64,000 bases of DNA from Plantactinospora sp039889035. GTDB lineage: Bacteria; Actinomycetota; Actinomycetes; Mycobacteriales; Micromonosporaceae. The notes beneath the pieces were generated by a model. The model saw only the letters and a program-made list of their open reading frames with translations. It was not told where the DNA came from and did not search any database. Made by a program: the position numbers and the translations under genes. Below are positions 1 to 9,500 of the stretch, in pieces (positions within the stretch are counted from its first letter, which is position 1; every line of letters begins with the position of its first letter). The DNA lies in contig JBDQQY010000001.1 of the NCBI GenBank assembly GCA_039889035.1, positions 458,107 to 522,106 on the forward strand. Direction: 5' to 3'.

Positions 1-768
1 GTCGGCGAAGGTGACCGACTGCGGCAGCTCGTCCGGCGGCAGCACCTCGGCCAGCGACTTCGCGGTCTCGTCACCGAGCGCCGCCGGGTGCCACTGGTCG
101 GACTGGTTGAACCACACCTCGACCCCGGTGACCGGGTGCCGGGTGGTGGACGGGCGATCCTGGATCACCCGCAGCCCGCCGTCGGACTTCCACTCCCAAC
201 TCGCCTCGGTGCTGCTGAGGAACGCCTCGACCTCGTCCCGGTCGGAGGTCTCGAAGGTGTCCTGCCAGCTCTTGCCGAGGCCGAAACCGTCGTGCAGGTT
301 CTGGGTGTAGCGGACCCCACCGGCGTACGCGGCACGCACCTCCGGGTCCAGGGACTCCAACCACCGGACGGCGTCGACCACCGGAGTGGCGCCACCGGTC
401 TCCGCCGCCGTGTGGCAGAAGAACATCAGCCGGGACGGCCACTGGTGGGCGTACGACAGCTCGTTGTGCATCGAGATGGTGAACTCGGGCGGGTACTCGG
501 TGGAGGTGTAGACGTTCTTCCCCACCTTGGTGCGCGGCGAGTTGCCGTGCACGTACGCCAGCCGGTTGGGCAGCAGCCGGTCCATGACCGGGTCGAGCGT
601 CTCCTCCGTCACCTGGAAGCCCCGGAAGACCAGCGCCTTTTCCGCGGTCAGCAGCTTCTCCAGGTCCGGAGTGGTCGAGAGGTAGTCGACCAGCCCCTGC
701 GGGCTCGCCTCCACCCCGGCGGCCGCCGGGTCGATCTCCATCGGTCTCCAGGTCTGGTGACCTTCCAT
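1..768 (-). CDS. TauD/SyrP-like Fe(II)/2-oxoglutarate dioxygenase (partial, 3' end outside window)
   Basis: The first 256 residues of a nonheme iron oxygenase are present; the C-terminus runs off the window. The iron-binding H-x-E is seen as HNE at residues 101-103 (MHNELSYAHQWPSR, typical of the SyrP/TauD group). A later HPVTG at 211 and NQSDQWH at 221-227 match the region carrying the 2-oxoglutarate-binding and distal His residues. The ATG at 768 has a GGGAGAG ribosome-binding site just upstream. SyrP-type enzymes beta-hydroxylate an Asp (or similar) residue while it is held on an NRPS carrier protein, so the two Asn/Asp-like modules of the large NRPS are the natural targets (inference). 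It follows the MFS gene on the same strand but has its own direct-repeat site about 111 bp upstream. Confidence 0.85.
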   Translation of the reverse strand, partial: MEGHQTWRPMEIDPAAAGVEASPQGLVDYLSTTPDLEKLLTAEKALVFRGFQVTEETLDPVMDRLLPNRLAYVHGNSPRTKVGKNVYTSTEYPPEFTISMHNELSYAHQWPSRLMFFCHTAAETGGATPVVDAVRWLESLDPEVRAAYAGGVRYTQNLHDGFGLGKSWQDTFETSDRDEVEAFLSSTEASWEWKSDGGLRVIQDRPSTTRHPVTGVEVWFNQSDQWHPAALGDETAKSLAEVLPPDELPQSVTFAD

Positions 769-878
769 CGGACTCTCCCTTCGAGGGGACTCCCGCGAAG
801 GTGGAGACCGGTAGCGGGAATCGGAAGGCAATGCGTTGGTGACACAGCCGTCATCCAGTCCAAGGATGCAGGCAAGAT

Positions 879-895
879 CTATACTTTCTCGATAC
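879..895 (-). promoter_or_regulatory. 11-bp-spaced direct repeat upstream of the oxygenase gene (site 4)
   Basis: Plus-strand hexamers CTATAC (879-884) and CGATAC (890-895) start exactly 11 bp apart. They overlap the last codons of the MFS gene and lie about 111 bp upstream of the oxygenase ATG. The spacing and orientation match three other sites in the cluster. This is the weakest of the four, because the second hexamer departs from CYATAY. Confidence 0.45.
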
Positions 896-2375
896 TGCGG
901 CCATTGGCCCGCTGACCTGCGGCAACAGTCGGGCCGGCGGCGCCGTTCGCGGTCCGGCCGCCAGCCGCCGGGGGCACGTTGTTGCGGCCGGGCGCCGCGT
1001 GCCGGCCGAGTCGGCGGACCATCCGGGCGTTGTCCGGAGTCCGGGCGATGCCCCGCACCGCCGGGCTGAGCACGGCGAGCACCACCAGCGACGACATCAC
1101 CGCGCTGAGCCACAGCACGGTCGCCCGGATCCCGGCACCGGCCAGCAGAACCCCGCCGCCCAGCGCGCCGAGGAAGTTCGACCCCGAGGCCAGCAGCGTG
1201 GCCACCCCGCCGACCCGGCCCATCATCGGATCCGGGGTGATCCGGACCATGTAGACCATGCCGACCACGTTGAACAGTCCGCCGACGTAGCTGTTGGCGG
1301 CGAAGATCACCGACAGGTGGACCGGGTTGGTGGTGAACGCCATCAGCGGCACCGTCACCGCCCAGGCGGCCAGCCCGCCCACCACCAGGGCCCGCAGGGT
1401 GGCCCGGCGCAGCCACCACATGCCGCTCAGCGCGCCGAGCATTCCGCCGATGCCACTGGCCCCGATCACCGCGCCGACCACTGCGGCCGAGCCGCCACCG
1501 TTGCGGACGATGACCATCAGCGCCAGGGTGAGCGCCTGGAAGACGGCATTGCTGATCGCCACGAACCCCAGCACGGTACGCAGGAAGCGCTGTTGCCACA
1601 TCCAGGCCAGTCCCTCGGCGATGTCGGCGCGCAGCGTCGTGACGCGTCGCTCCGTACGGGCCTGTTGGAAGGGCTTGCGGATCAGCAGCAGCGCGATCAG
1701 GGAGCCGAGGTGGGCGATGGTGGTGAACAGGAACGGCGCCCACTTGGCTGCCGTGAACAGCACCCCGCCGACCGGCTGGCCGATCAGCACCGCCGCCCGG
1801 CCCCGGGCCTCGTTCTGGGTCAACGCGGTCGACAGGTGCTCGGCCGGGACGAGCTGCCGGACGGCGGCCCGCTCGCCGAGCTGGTAGAAGACGCTCAGAC
1901 TGGTCTGCACGAACGCCACGACCATGAGCTGGGGCACCCAGATCCGGTCGAACAGCACGGCCAGGGCCACGCTGCCGGTGGCGACGAGACAGCCCAGGTC
2001 ACAGAAGATCATCAGCCGGCGCCGGTCCCAGCGGTCGACGAACGCGCCCGCCGGCAACTGGACGAGCAGATGTGGCAGCAGCGCCGCGGCGCCGACCAGG
2101 CCCGCGTTGCCGGCCGACCCGGTATACCAGAGCACCAGCATCGGGTACGCGATCGAGGTGATCCGGGCCCCGATCAGGGTGCCGGCCGCCCCGACCCAGA
2201 GCAGCAGGAAGTCCCGGTTGCGGCGCAGCGGAACATCCGCCGAGGGCGGCCCGCCCGGGTCGGACGGTGCCGCCGCGCCGGGCGGCGGGGCCGAAGGCCC
2301 ACCGGGCGGTGTCGACGAGGCACCACGCGGCGCCGCCCCGCCGGATGGCGGGGCGGGCTCCTCCACGACGCTCAC
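879..2375 (-). CDS. MFS efflux transporter (MFS_3/EntS-type)
   Basis: This 498-residue integral membrane protein of the major facilitator superfamily should export a small molecule by proton exchange, most simply the cluster product. After a Pro/Ala-rich cytosolic N-terminus of about 60 residues, the sequence LRRNRDFLLLW starts a run of about 12 hydrophobic segments. The A-motif-like GAFVDRWDRRRLM lies between helices 2 and 3, and the C-terminal tail is polar. I chose the GTG at 2375 because it overlaps the TGA of the upstream NRPS gene (GTGA), a coupling used throughout this cluster; longer frames would read through the carbamoyltransferase domain. Self-resistance or export is inferred from position only. 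Confidence 0.88.
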   Translation of the reverse strand: MSVVEEPAPPSGGAAPRGASSTPPGGPSAPPPGAAAPSDPGGPPSADVPLRRNRDFLLLWVGAAGTLIGARITSIAYPMLVLWYTGSAGNAGLVGAAALLPHLLVQLPAGAFVDRWDRRRLMIFCDLGCLVATGSVALAVLFDRIWVPQLMVVAFVQTSLSVFYQLGERAAVRQLVPAEHLSTALTQNEARGRAAVLIGQPVGGVLFTAAKWAPFLFTTIAHLGSLIALLLIRKPFQQARTERRVTTLRADIAEGLAWMWQQRFLRTVLGFVAISNAVFQALTLALMVIVRNGGGSAAVVGAVIGASGIGGMLGALSGMWWLRRATLRALVVGGLAAWAVTVPLMAFTTNPVHLSVIFAANSYVGGLFNVVGMVYMVRITPDPMMGRVGGVATLLASGSNFLGALGGGVLLAGAGIRATVLWLSAVMSSLVVLAVLSPAVRGIARTPDNARMVRRLGRHAAPGRNNVPPAAGGRTANGAAGPTVAAGQRANGRSIEKV

Positions 2376-5300
2376 GAGCGGGTACCCGGCGGCCCGCCGA
2401 CCGGGCCACCACCACGGCACCACTCCAGTACCGCCATCGCGCTGTGCAGCTTGTTCTCCGCCTGCTCGAAGGCGATGCTCGCCGGTCCGTCCAGCACCTC
2501 GGCGGTGACCTCCTCGCCCCGGTGCGCCGGCAGGTCGTGCATGAAGACCGCGTCCGGACTGCCGACCCACAGCTCGGCGCCGACCTGGAACGGTGCGAAG
2601 ATCTCCCGCCAGTTCGGGTCGGGCTTGCTGGTGCCGGTCGTCTGCCACCGGGTGGTGTAGACGACGTCGAAGCCGCCGGGCAGCTCGGCCATGTCGTGCC
2701 GTTCACAGATCGTCGCGGTACCCCGGGCCGCCTGCGCGGTGGCGGTCGCGGTGATCTCCTCGGTCAGCCCGTAGCCGGGTGGCGTGCGCAGCTCCAGGTG
2801 GGTGCCGGCGTACCGGGTCAGGGCCAGGGCGAGCGCGGCGGCGCTGTTGTTGCCCTCGCCGACGTAGAGCACGCGCAGCCCGTCGATCCGGCCGAAGTGG
2901 TCCAGCATGGTGGTCAGGTCGGTCAGCGCCTGGGTCGGGTGCTCGTCGGCGGTCATCGCGTTGATCACCGACATCCGGTCCTGCTCGGCCATCTGGCGCA
3001 GCTCCGCCGGGTCTCCAGAGGTCCGGGCCACCAGTACGTCGAGCATCCGGGACATCACTTTGCCGGTGTCGGCGTGCGTCTCGCCGGTGTTGAGCTGGAG
3101 GTCGTCCGGCCCGTACGCGATGATCTGCGCGCCGAGCCGCAGCGCGCCGCTGGAGAACGCGGTCCGGGTCCGGGTCGAGGTCCGCTTGAAGTAGACGCCG
3201 ACCACGTCGCCGTCGAGCGGCCGTTCCCGTCGGGCCTGCCCGGACCGGAACCGTACTCCCCGGGCGACGATGGACCGCAGGTCCTCGTCGGTCAGGTCGT
3301 TGATCGAGATCAGGTGCCGCACCGCCCGCGCCTCCTCCTGCCCCCTGCCGGCGGCGAGCGACGCGTCCCGAGCCCCGTTGGCCGCGAACCCGGCGCTGCC
3401 GGCCCGCTCCCCGATCCGTTTGGTCTCGCCGTCCGCGGCGGCGGCGTAACCCGCCGACTCCGCCCCGCCGCCGAGCCGCTCGGCCCAGCCGGCCAGCTCG
3501 GTGGCGACGAACGACTGCACCGCCTTGCCGGACTCGGAGTTGGTCAGCACCACGAAGCCGTCACCGGCCCGGAGCCGGCCCAGGGTCATCGCCCGGTAGC
3601 CGACCGTCTCGCCCGGATGCCCGAACTCCAGGTCCGGCGCGGTGTCGTCGACGACCGTACCGAGACCGTAGAAGCTGCCCGGCGAGGCGACCGCCACCAG
3701 TTCGGCGGCGAGCGCCGGGGTGAGCAGTTCGCCGTTGCCCAGGTGCGCGCGGTGGATCTCGACCAGCACCCGGGCCAGGTCCGCGGCGGTCGTCCAGAGA
3801 CCCCCGGCGGCCAGCGCCGGGCGGTTGCGCCAGCCGTCGGGTACGGGTACTCCGCGCTCGTCGTGACCGAGCGCGACCCGTCGGGCCGGGTCGGCCGGGA
3901 ACGCCGGATCGAAGCTGCTGTCGGTCATGCCCAGCGGTGCGAAGACGAGCCGGTGGATCAGCTCCGGGAACGGTTCCCCGGTCAGGTCGACCAGCACCTG
4001 TTGCAGCACCGCGTAGTGGCTGTTGGTCTTCCGGAACGACTCCCCCGGCGCCAGCTCGGGCCGGACCGGCTCCGAGGTCGCGGGCGGGCGGCCGTACAGC
4101 ACGTCGAGCAGGGACGGTGCCGGCTCGGTCGGGGCGTACCCGACGTTCGGGCTGGTGGAGAGGCCGGAGAGGTTGGCCAGCAGGTGCCGTACGGTCACCG
4201 GCCCGGGCCCGTCCGGCACCCGCCACGAGGTCAGGTACCGGTTCACGTCGGCGTCCAGCTCCAGCCGCCCCTGGCCGACCAGCCGGAGTACGCCGAGCGC
4301 GGTGACGTGCTTGCTGATCGAGGCGACCTGGAACGGGGTCTCCGGGGTGACCGGCTCGGATCCGCCGGCGACCAGTACGCCGTAGCCGCGTACCTCGGCG
4401 ACCTGGCCGGCCCGGACCAGCGCGATGGCCGCGCCGGGCACGTGGTGCTCGGCCATGGTCGCCAGCGGCGACGGCCCGGCGGCGAGCCGACCGGCCGGAA
4501 CCGCCTCGGCCCGGGTGGCCGGCACCGGCACGCCGGCCACCGTCACCGGCTCGGCCGGGACGGCGGTGACCGGCGCCGACACGGCCGATCGGGTGACGGC
4601 GACGGGCACCGGGTCCGCGACGGGCTCAGGTTCTGCGACGGCGGCGGCGGACTCCAGTTCCGTTACGGCGAGGGCAACGGACGCAGGTTCTGCGACGGCG
4701 GCGGTCGGTTCCGGGGCCGGGGTCGGGGCGCTGCCCTGGACCGGTTTGATGACCGGGAGGAGCTGGGTCGGTTCGACGAGGACACTCGCCGGGGGCGGGG
4801 CGCCGAGCGCCACGGCCAGTTCGGCCACGGTGCCGTGCTGGTAGAGCATCCGCAACGACACCGGCAGCTCGGCCTTGCGGGCGGCGGTGACGAGCTGCAC
4901 GATCCGCATCGAGTCGGCGCCGAGGTCGAAGAACTTGTCGTGCACACCCACCCGGTCGATGCCGAGCACCTCCACGCAGACCCGGGCGATTCGTCGCTCG
5001 GTCTCGTTGCGCGGCGCCACGAACTCGCGCTCGCCGCCGAACGACGTCCGCTCCGGCGCCGGCAGCGCCCGCCGGTCCACCTTGCCGGCCGAGTTCAGCG
5101 GCAGCGCGTCCAGGGTGACGAACGCGGCCGGCACCATGTAGCCGGGCAGCGCCCCGGCCAGGAAGTCGCGCAGCTCGGCCGGATCGATCGGCCGGCCGGC
5201 CACCGGTACGACGTAGCCGGCGAGCCACTTCTCGCCGCCCGCGTCCTCCCGGGCCACCACCACACCGTTGCGGACGTTCGGATGGGCGAGCAGCCGCTCC

Positions 5301-6538
5301 TCGATCTCGGGCAGCTCGATCCGGTGCCCCCGGATCTTCACCTGGTGGTCCGCCCGGCCCAGGAACTCCAGGTTGCCGTCCGACCCGTACCGGACCAGGT
5401 CACCGGTGCGGTACATCCTGGTTCCGACGGTCTTGCCGAACGGCTCCGGCAGGAATTTTTCGGCGGTCAACTCCGGGCGGTTGACGTACCCCCGGGCGAC
5501 GCCGTCACCGGCGATGTACAGCTCGCCGACGACGCCGAGCGCGACCGGCTGGAGATCCCGGTCCAGCACGTAGGTCCGGGTGTTCGCGATCGGCCGGCCG
5601 ATCGGCACCACCTCGACGTCTCCGGGCACGTCCCAGCTCGTCGACCAGATGGCGGTCTCGGTCGGGCCGTACACGTTGACCAGTCGCTTCACCCGGCCGC
5701 GCAGGTCACCGGCGAGCGCCGGCGGCAGCGCCTCGCCGCCGACCAGTGCGACCACCGGCCGGTCCGCGAAGCCCGCGTCCAGCAGCAGCTTCCAGCCCGA
5801 CGGCGTCGCCTGGACGTGCGTGACCGGAAAGCGGTCGAGCAGGCTGAGCAGTTCGGTGCTGTCCCCCACCTCGTCGTCGTCGGCCAGCACCACCCGGCCG
5901 CCGGTGACCAGCGGGAGATACAGCTCCAGCCCGGAGATGTCGAAGGAGAGCGAGGTCGCGGCGAGCCAGACGTCGTCGGTGCCGGCGTCCAGCAGCCGCC
6001 GCATCGAGAAGAGCAGGTTCAGCAGCGCCCGGTGCGAGATCTGCACGCCCTTCGGCCGGCCCGTCGAGCCGGAGGTGAAGATGATGTACGCAAGCTGGTG
6101 CTGGTCGTCGCGGCCGGGCACCGGCTCCGCGGACCGGGACTCGATCTCCCGCTCGTCCCGGTCGGCCAGGACGTGCCGGCCGGAGTAGACCCCGTCCAGC
6201 CGGCCGACCAGCGTGGACTCGCTCACCACCAGTTCCGCCCCGGCGGTGGACAGCATGTAGCCGAGCCGTTCCGCCGGCAGTTCCGGGTCCAGCGGCACAT
6301 AGGCCGCGCCGGCCTTCCAGACCGCCAGCAGCCAGGCCACCAGCGACGGTTCCCGGGACAGCAGCACCCCGACCACCGACTCCGGCCCGACTCCGGCCGC
6401 CCGCAGGTGCTGGGCGTACCGGTTCGCCAGCGCGTCGAGTTCGGCGTACCGGACCCGCTCGCCGCCCTGGACCACCGCCACCGATTTCGGGGTGGCCGCG
6501 GCCTGTGCCTCGATAATGTGGTGCACCGATCGACTCAT
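2372..6538 (-). CDS. NRPS with A(Gly)-T-beta-lactamase-like-carbamoyltransferase architecture
   Basis: This 1388-residue terminal NRPS protein has a unique-looking domain order. Residues 1-500 are an adenylation domain (FTSGSTGRPKG at 154-164, YGPTE at 290-294); pocket residues read D-I-L-Q-L-G-V-I-W, close to the known Gly code. Residues 515-585 are a carrier domain (phosphopantetheine Ser 543 in LGADS). An Ala/Pro/Val-rich linker follows. Residues about 690-1020 are a serine beta-lactamase/PBP-like hydrolase with SISK (740-743) and HPG (974-976), but the usual YxN is KTN (837-839). Residues about 1075-1375 are an aspartate/ornithine carbamoyltransferase fold with carbamoyl-phosphate loop STRTR (1121-1125), HPTQ (1200-1203) and HDLP (1334-1337) where ornithine enzymes have HCLP. 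PBP-type thioesterases (SurE class) cyclise peptides, so the hydrolase domain is the likely release domain; there is no classical thioesterase in the NRPS genes. The start is ATG 6538, just after the previous stop; GTG 6547 is an alternative. Confidence 0.9.
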   Translation of the reverse strand: MSRSVHHIIEAQAAATPKSVAVVQGGERVRYAELDALANRYAQHLRAAGVGPESVVGVLLSREPSLVAWLLAVWKAGAAYVPLDPELPAERLGYMLSTAGAELVVSESTLVGRLDGVYSGRHVLADRDEREIESRSAEPVPGRDDQHQLAYIIFTSGSTGRPKGVQISHRALLNLLFSMRRLLDAGTDDVWLAATSLSFDISGLELYLPLVTGGRVVLADDDEVGDSTELLSLLDRFPVTHVQATPSGWKLLLDAGFADRPVVALVGGEALPPALAGDLRGRVKRLVNVYGPTETAIWSTSWDVPGDVEVVPIGRPIANTRTYVLDRDLQPVALGVVGELYIAGDGVARGYVNRPELTAEKFLPEPFGKTVGTRMYRTGDLVRYGSDGNLEFLGRADHQVKIRGHRIELPEIEERLLAHPNVRNGVVVAREDAGGEKWLAGYVVPVAGRPIDPAELRDFLAGALPGYMVPAAFVTLDALPLNSAGKVDRRALPAPERTSFGGEREFVAPRNETERRIARVCVEVLGIDRVGVHDKFFDLGADSMRIVQLVTAARKAELPVSLRMLYQHGTVAELAVALGAPPPASVLVEPTQLLPVIKPVQGSAPTPAPEPTAAVAEPASVALAVTELESAAAVAEPEPVADPVPVAVTRSAVSAPVTAVPAEPVTVAGVPVPATRAEAVPAGRLAAGPSPLATMAEHHVPGAAIALVRAGQVAEVRGYGVLVAGGSEPVTPETPFQVASISKHVTALGVLRLVGQGRLELDADVNRYLTSWRVPDGPGPVTVRHLLANLSGLSTSPNVGYAPTEPAPSLLDVLYGRPPATSEPVRPELAPGESFRKTNSHYAVLQQVLVDLTGEPFPELIHRLVFAPLGMTDSSFDPAFPADPARRVALGHDERGVPVPDGWRNRPALAAGGLWTTAADLARVLVEIHRAHLGNGELLTPALAAELVAVASPGSFYGLGTVVDDTAPDLEFGHPGETVGYRAMTLGRLRAGDGFVVLTNSESGKAVQSFVATELAGWAERLGGGAESAGYAAAADGETKRIGERAGSAGFAANGARDASLAAGRGQEEARAVRHLISINDLTDEDLRSIVARGVRFRSGQARRERPLDGDVVGVYFKRTSTRTRTAFSSGALRLGAQIIAYGPDDLQLNTGETHADTGKVMSRMLDVLVARTSGDPAELRQMAEQDRMSVINAMTADEHPTQALTDLTTMLDHFGRIDGLRVLYVGEGNNSAAALALALTRYAGTHLELRTPPGYGLTEEITATATAQAARGTATICERHDMAELPGGFDVVYTTRWQTTGTSKPDPNWREIFAPFQVGAELWVGSPDAVFMHDLPAHRGEEVTAEVLDGPASIAFEQAENKLHSAMAVLEWCRGGGPVGGPPGTRS

Positions 6539-6543
6539 CTTGT

Positions 6544-9500
6544 TCACCACTCCACCGCTGTGTCGTTCCAGTCGGTCAACACCGTGTCCAGCTCCGTCGC
6601 CGGCACGTAGGTCGCCCGGGCGTCGCCGTCGGCACCGGCGGCCATCGACTCCAGCACCGCCCGGTACATCGCCACCACCCGCTCGGCGTTCTCCAGGGTC
6701 AGCGCGGAGCGCCGGACCCGCAGCATCAGGTGCCCGGGGCCGGTCGACACCGCGAGCGCGAACTCGTTGGCGGCGTCGCCCGCACCGGCCCGCACGTCGA
6801 CGCGATCCGTGTCGACCTGGTGGAAGTCCTGATAGCTGAACATCACCTCGATGAGCTGCCGACCGCCGACCTGGCGCTGGATCGCCGGCATCGGATAGCG
6901 CCGGTGCGGCCAGAGCTCGACCTCGCGGTCGAAGACCTGCCGGACCAGGTCGCCCCAGGTGCCGGCCGTCCGGTCGTGTGCGAACGGCAGCGTGTTGAGG
7001 TACATCCCGTACACCTTGTCGGCGCCGTCGACCTCGGGCCGGGCGCTGCACACCAGTCCGGTGAAGAAGGCCGGCTCGTCGGTGAGCTGGCTCATCACCT
7101 TCAGGTGCGCCGCGTGCAGCACCGCCTTCAACGACGTACGGGTCGCCGTCGCCAGCGCCCGCAGGCCCGGCTCCAGGTCAGGGAACCCGACCGGGACCCG
7201 GAAGCTGCCGGCGTCGTCGGCGGCGCCGCCCCAGCCGGCCGGCACGGTGAACCGGGCGTGCCGGGTGACGATTCCCTGCCAGTAGTCGCGGTCCACCGCC
7301 GAGCCGAGCGAGTCGAGTTCGGCGGCGATGAAGTCCGCGTACCGGACCGCGGGCGCGGTGACCGGCTCGGGGGTCTTGCCGGCGGCGATCTGCCGGTAGA
7401 GGTCGAGCACCTCCATCAGCAGCGACTGCTGGCTCCAGCCCTCGGTGATCGCGTGGCACTGGGTGAAGCCGAGCCGCCAGGCGTCGTCGCCCTCCACGAA
7501 ACCGGCCATCCGGAGGAGCGGCGGGCTGGCCAGGTCGAACAGGTTCGCCCGCTCCCGGGCGATCAGGCGGTGCAGGGCCTGCTCCCGGCCCCGGTCGTCC
7601 AGGTGCCGAACGTCGCACACCTCGACCGGCATCTCGGCGGTGCCGTGCACGAGCTGCATCGGCACCGAGTACGTGGTCAGGTCGAACGAGGTCCGCAGCA
7701 GCTCGTGCCGCTGCACCACGATCCGGGCCGCCTCGCGCAGCGCCTCCGGCTGGAAGGGCTGCTCGTCACGGATTCGGAAGAAGCTGGTGTTGTGGTAGCG
7801 GTTGCCACCCACCCCGCCGAGCATCTCCACCACCATGCCGAGCTGCACCTGCGACAGCGGGTACGCGTCGACCACCCCGGCCGGCAGTTCGGCCCGGTCC
7901 TGCTCGGAGACCAGGGCGAACGGCGCCACCGGACCGGCCTCGGCGGGCTGGTTGTCGGCCGCCGACTGGCCGGAGAGCGTCTCGGCGAGTTCGGCGACCG
8001 TCCGGTACTGGAACACGTCCCGGACCGCCACCTCGAACCCGGCCGCCCGCAACTTCCCGACCAACGCCACCGCCCGAATCGAATGCCCACCCAGATCGAA
8101 GAAACTCTCCGTCACCCCAACCCGATCCAGGCCCAGCACCTCCCGCCACACCCCAGCAATCCGCTCCTCCACCCCGGTACGCGGCCCCACAAACACCGGA
8201 CCCGCATCCACCGCAGCAGCATCCGGATCCGGCAACGCCCGCCGATCCACCTTCCCATTCGCGTTCAACGGCAGAGCATCCAACGACACGAACCCCGCCG
8301 GCACCATGTACTCCGGCAACCGGACGCCACAGTGCTCAACCAGCGCACCCACCGGAAGCTCATCGGACGAAGCCGACACGCAGTACGCCACCAGACGCTT
8401 GTCCGACGCCGCACCCACCGCCACCACCACCGCGTCCCGAACAGCCGAATGTTCCAGCAGCACCGACCGGACCTCACCCAACTCGATCCGATACCCGTGC
8501 ACCTTCACCTGGTCGTCCACCCGACCAACGAACTCCACATCACCAGTCGGCAACACCCGCACCAGATCACCGGTCCGGTACAACCGGGACCCGGCAACAG
8601 CACCGAACGGGTCCGGGACGAAGCGCTCCGCCGTCAACTCCGGCCGATTCACATAACCCCGAGCCACACCGATGCCACCGACATACAACTCACCCAACAC
8701 ACCCACCGGAACCGGCGACAGATCCACGTCCAGCACGTACATCGCCATCCCCGGCAACGGACGACCGATCGGCACGACCTCCGAGTCGGGCGTGTGGGTG
8801 ACGGGGTAGACGCAGGTGCCGACGGAGGCCTCGGTCGGGCCGTACTCGTTGACCAGGCGGCCGTCGCCGAGGATCCGGCGCCAGTTCTCGGCGACCGGGC
8901 CGGGCAGGGCCTCGCCGGCCACCACCACGATCTCGGCCAGCGCGGCGAGCTGGGCGTCCTCGGCCTGCTGGCCGATGATCTCCAGATGGCCGGGGGTCAG
9001 CTTCAGAAAGCTGAACGGCCCGGCGGCCACCAACTCCCGCCCCAGATCCGCCATGTCCAGATCCGGACCCGCCAACCACACCCGCTGACCCGACACCAAC
9101 GGCGCCCACACATTCGGCACCACCAGATCGAACGCCACCGACGAGAACAACGCCGACCCGCCCGCACCACGACCAGCCAACTCCCGCGCCGCCCACGACA
9201 CATGGTTGACCAACCCACGATGCGACACCGCCACACCCTTCGGCCGACCCGTCGACCCCGACGTGAAAATCACGTACGCCAGCCGGTCGAGATCGGCGGG
9301 TTCGGCGATCGGGGTCGCCGGACGGTTGCCGATCTCCAGGCGCTCGGTGTCGACGAGGACGCAGTCCAGTGCCGGGTCGAACCGGTCCGCGTACCGGGAC
9401 CGGGTGACCACCACCCGGGCACCGGCGTCGGCGAGCATCGTGTTCACCCGGTCGGCCGGGAACGACGGGTCCAGTGGCACGTACGCGCCACCGGTCTTCC

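Noticed and set aside
2376..2648. A longer N-terminus for the MFS transporter
   Set aside because: The extra residues are an out-of-frame reading of the carbamoyltransferase domain; GTG 2375 overlaps the NRPS stop and starts just before the family sequence.
2372..3350. Carbamoyltransferase as the housekeeping arginine-pathway ornithine carbamoyltransferase gene placed by chance
   Set aside because: It is in frame with and continuous to the NRPS domains with no internal stop, lacks HCLP, and no other arginine genes are near.
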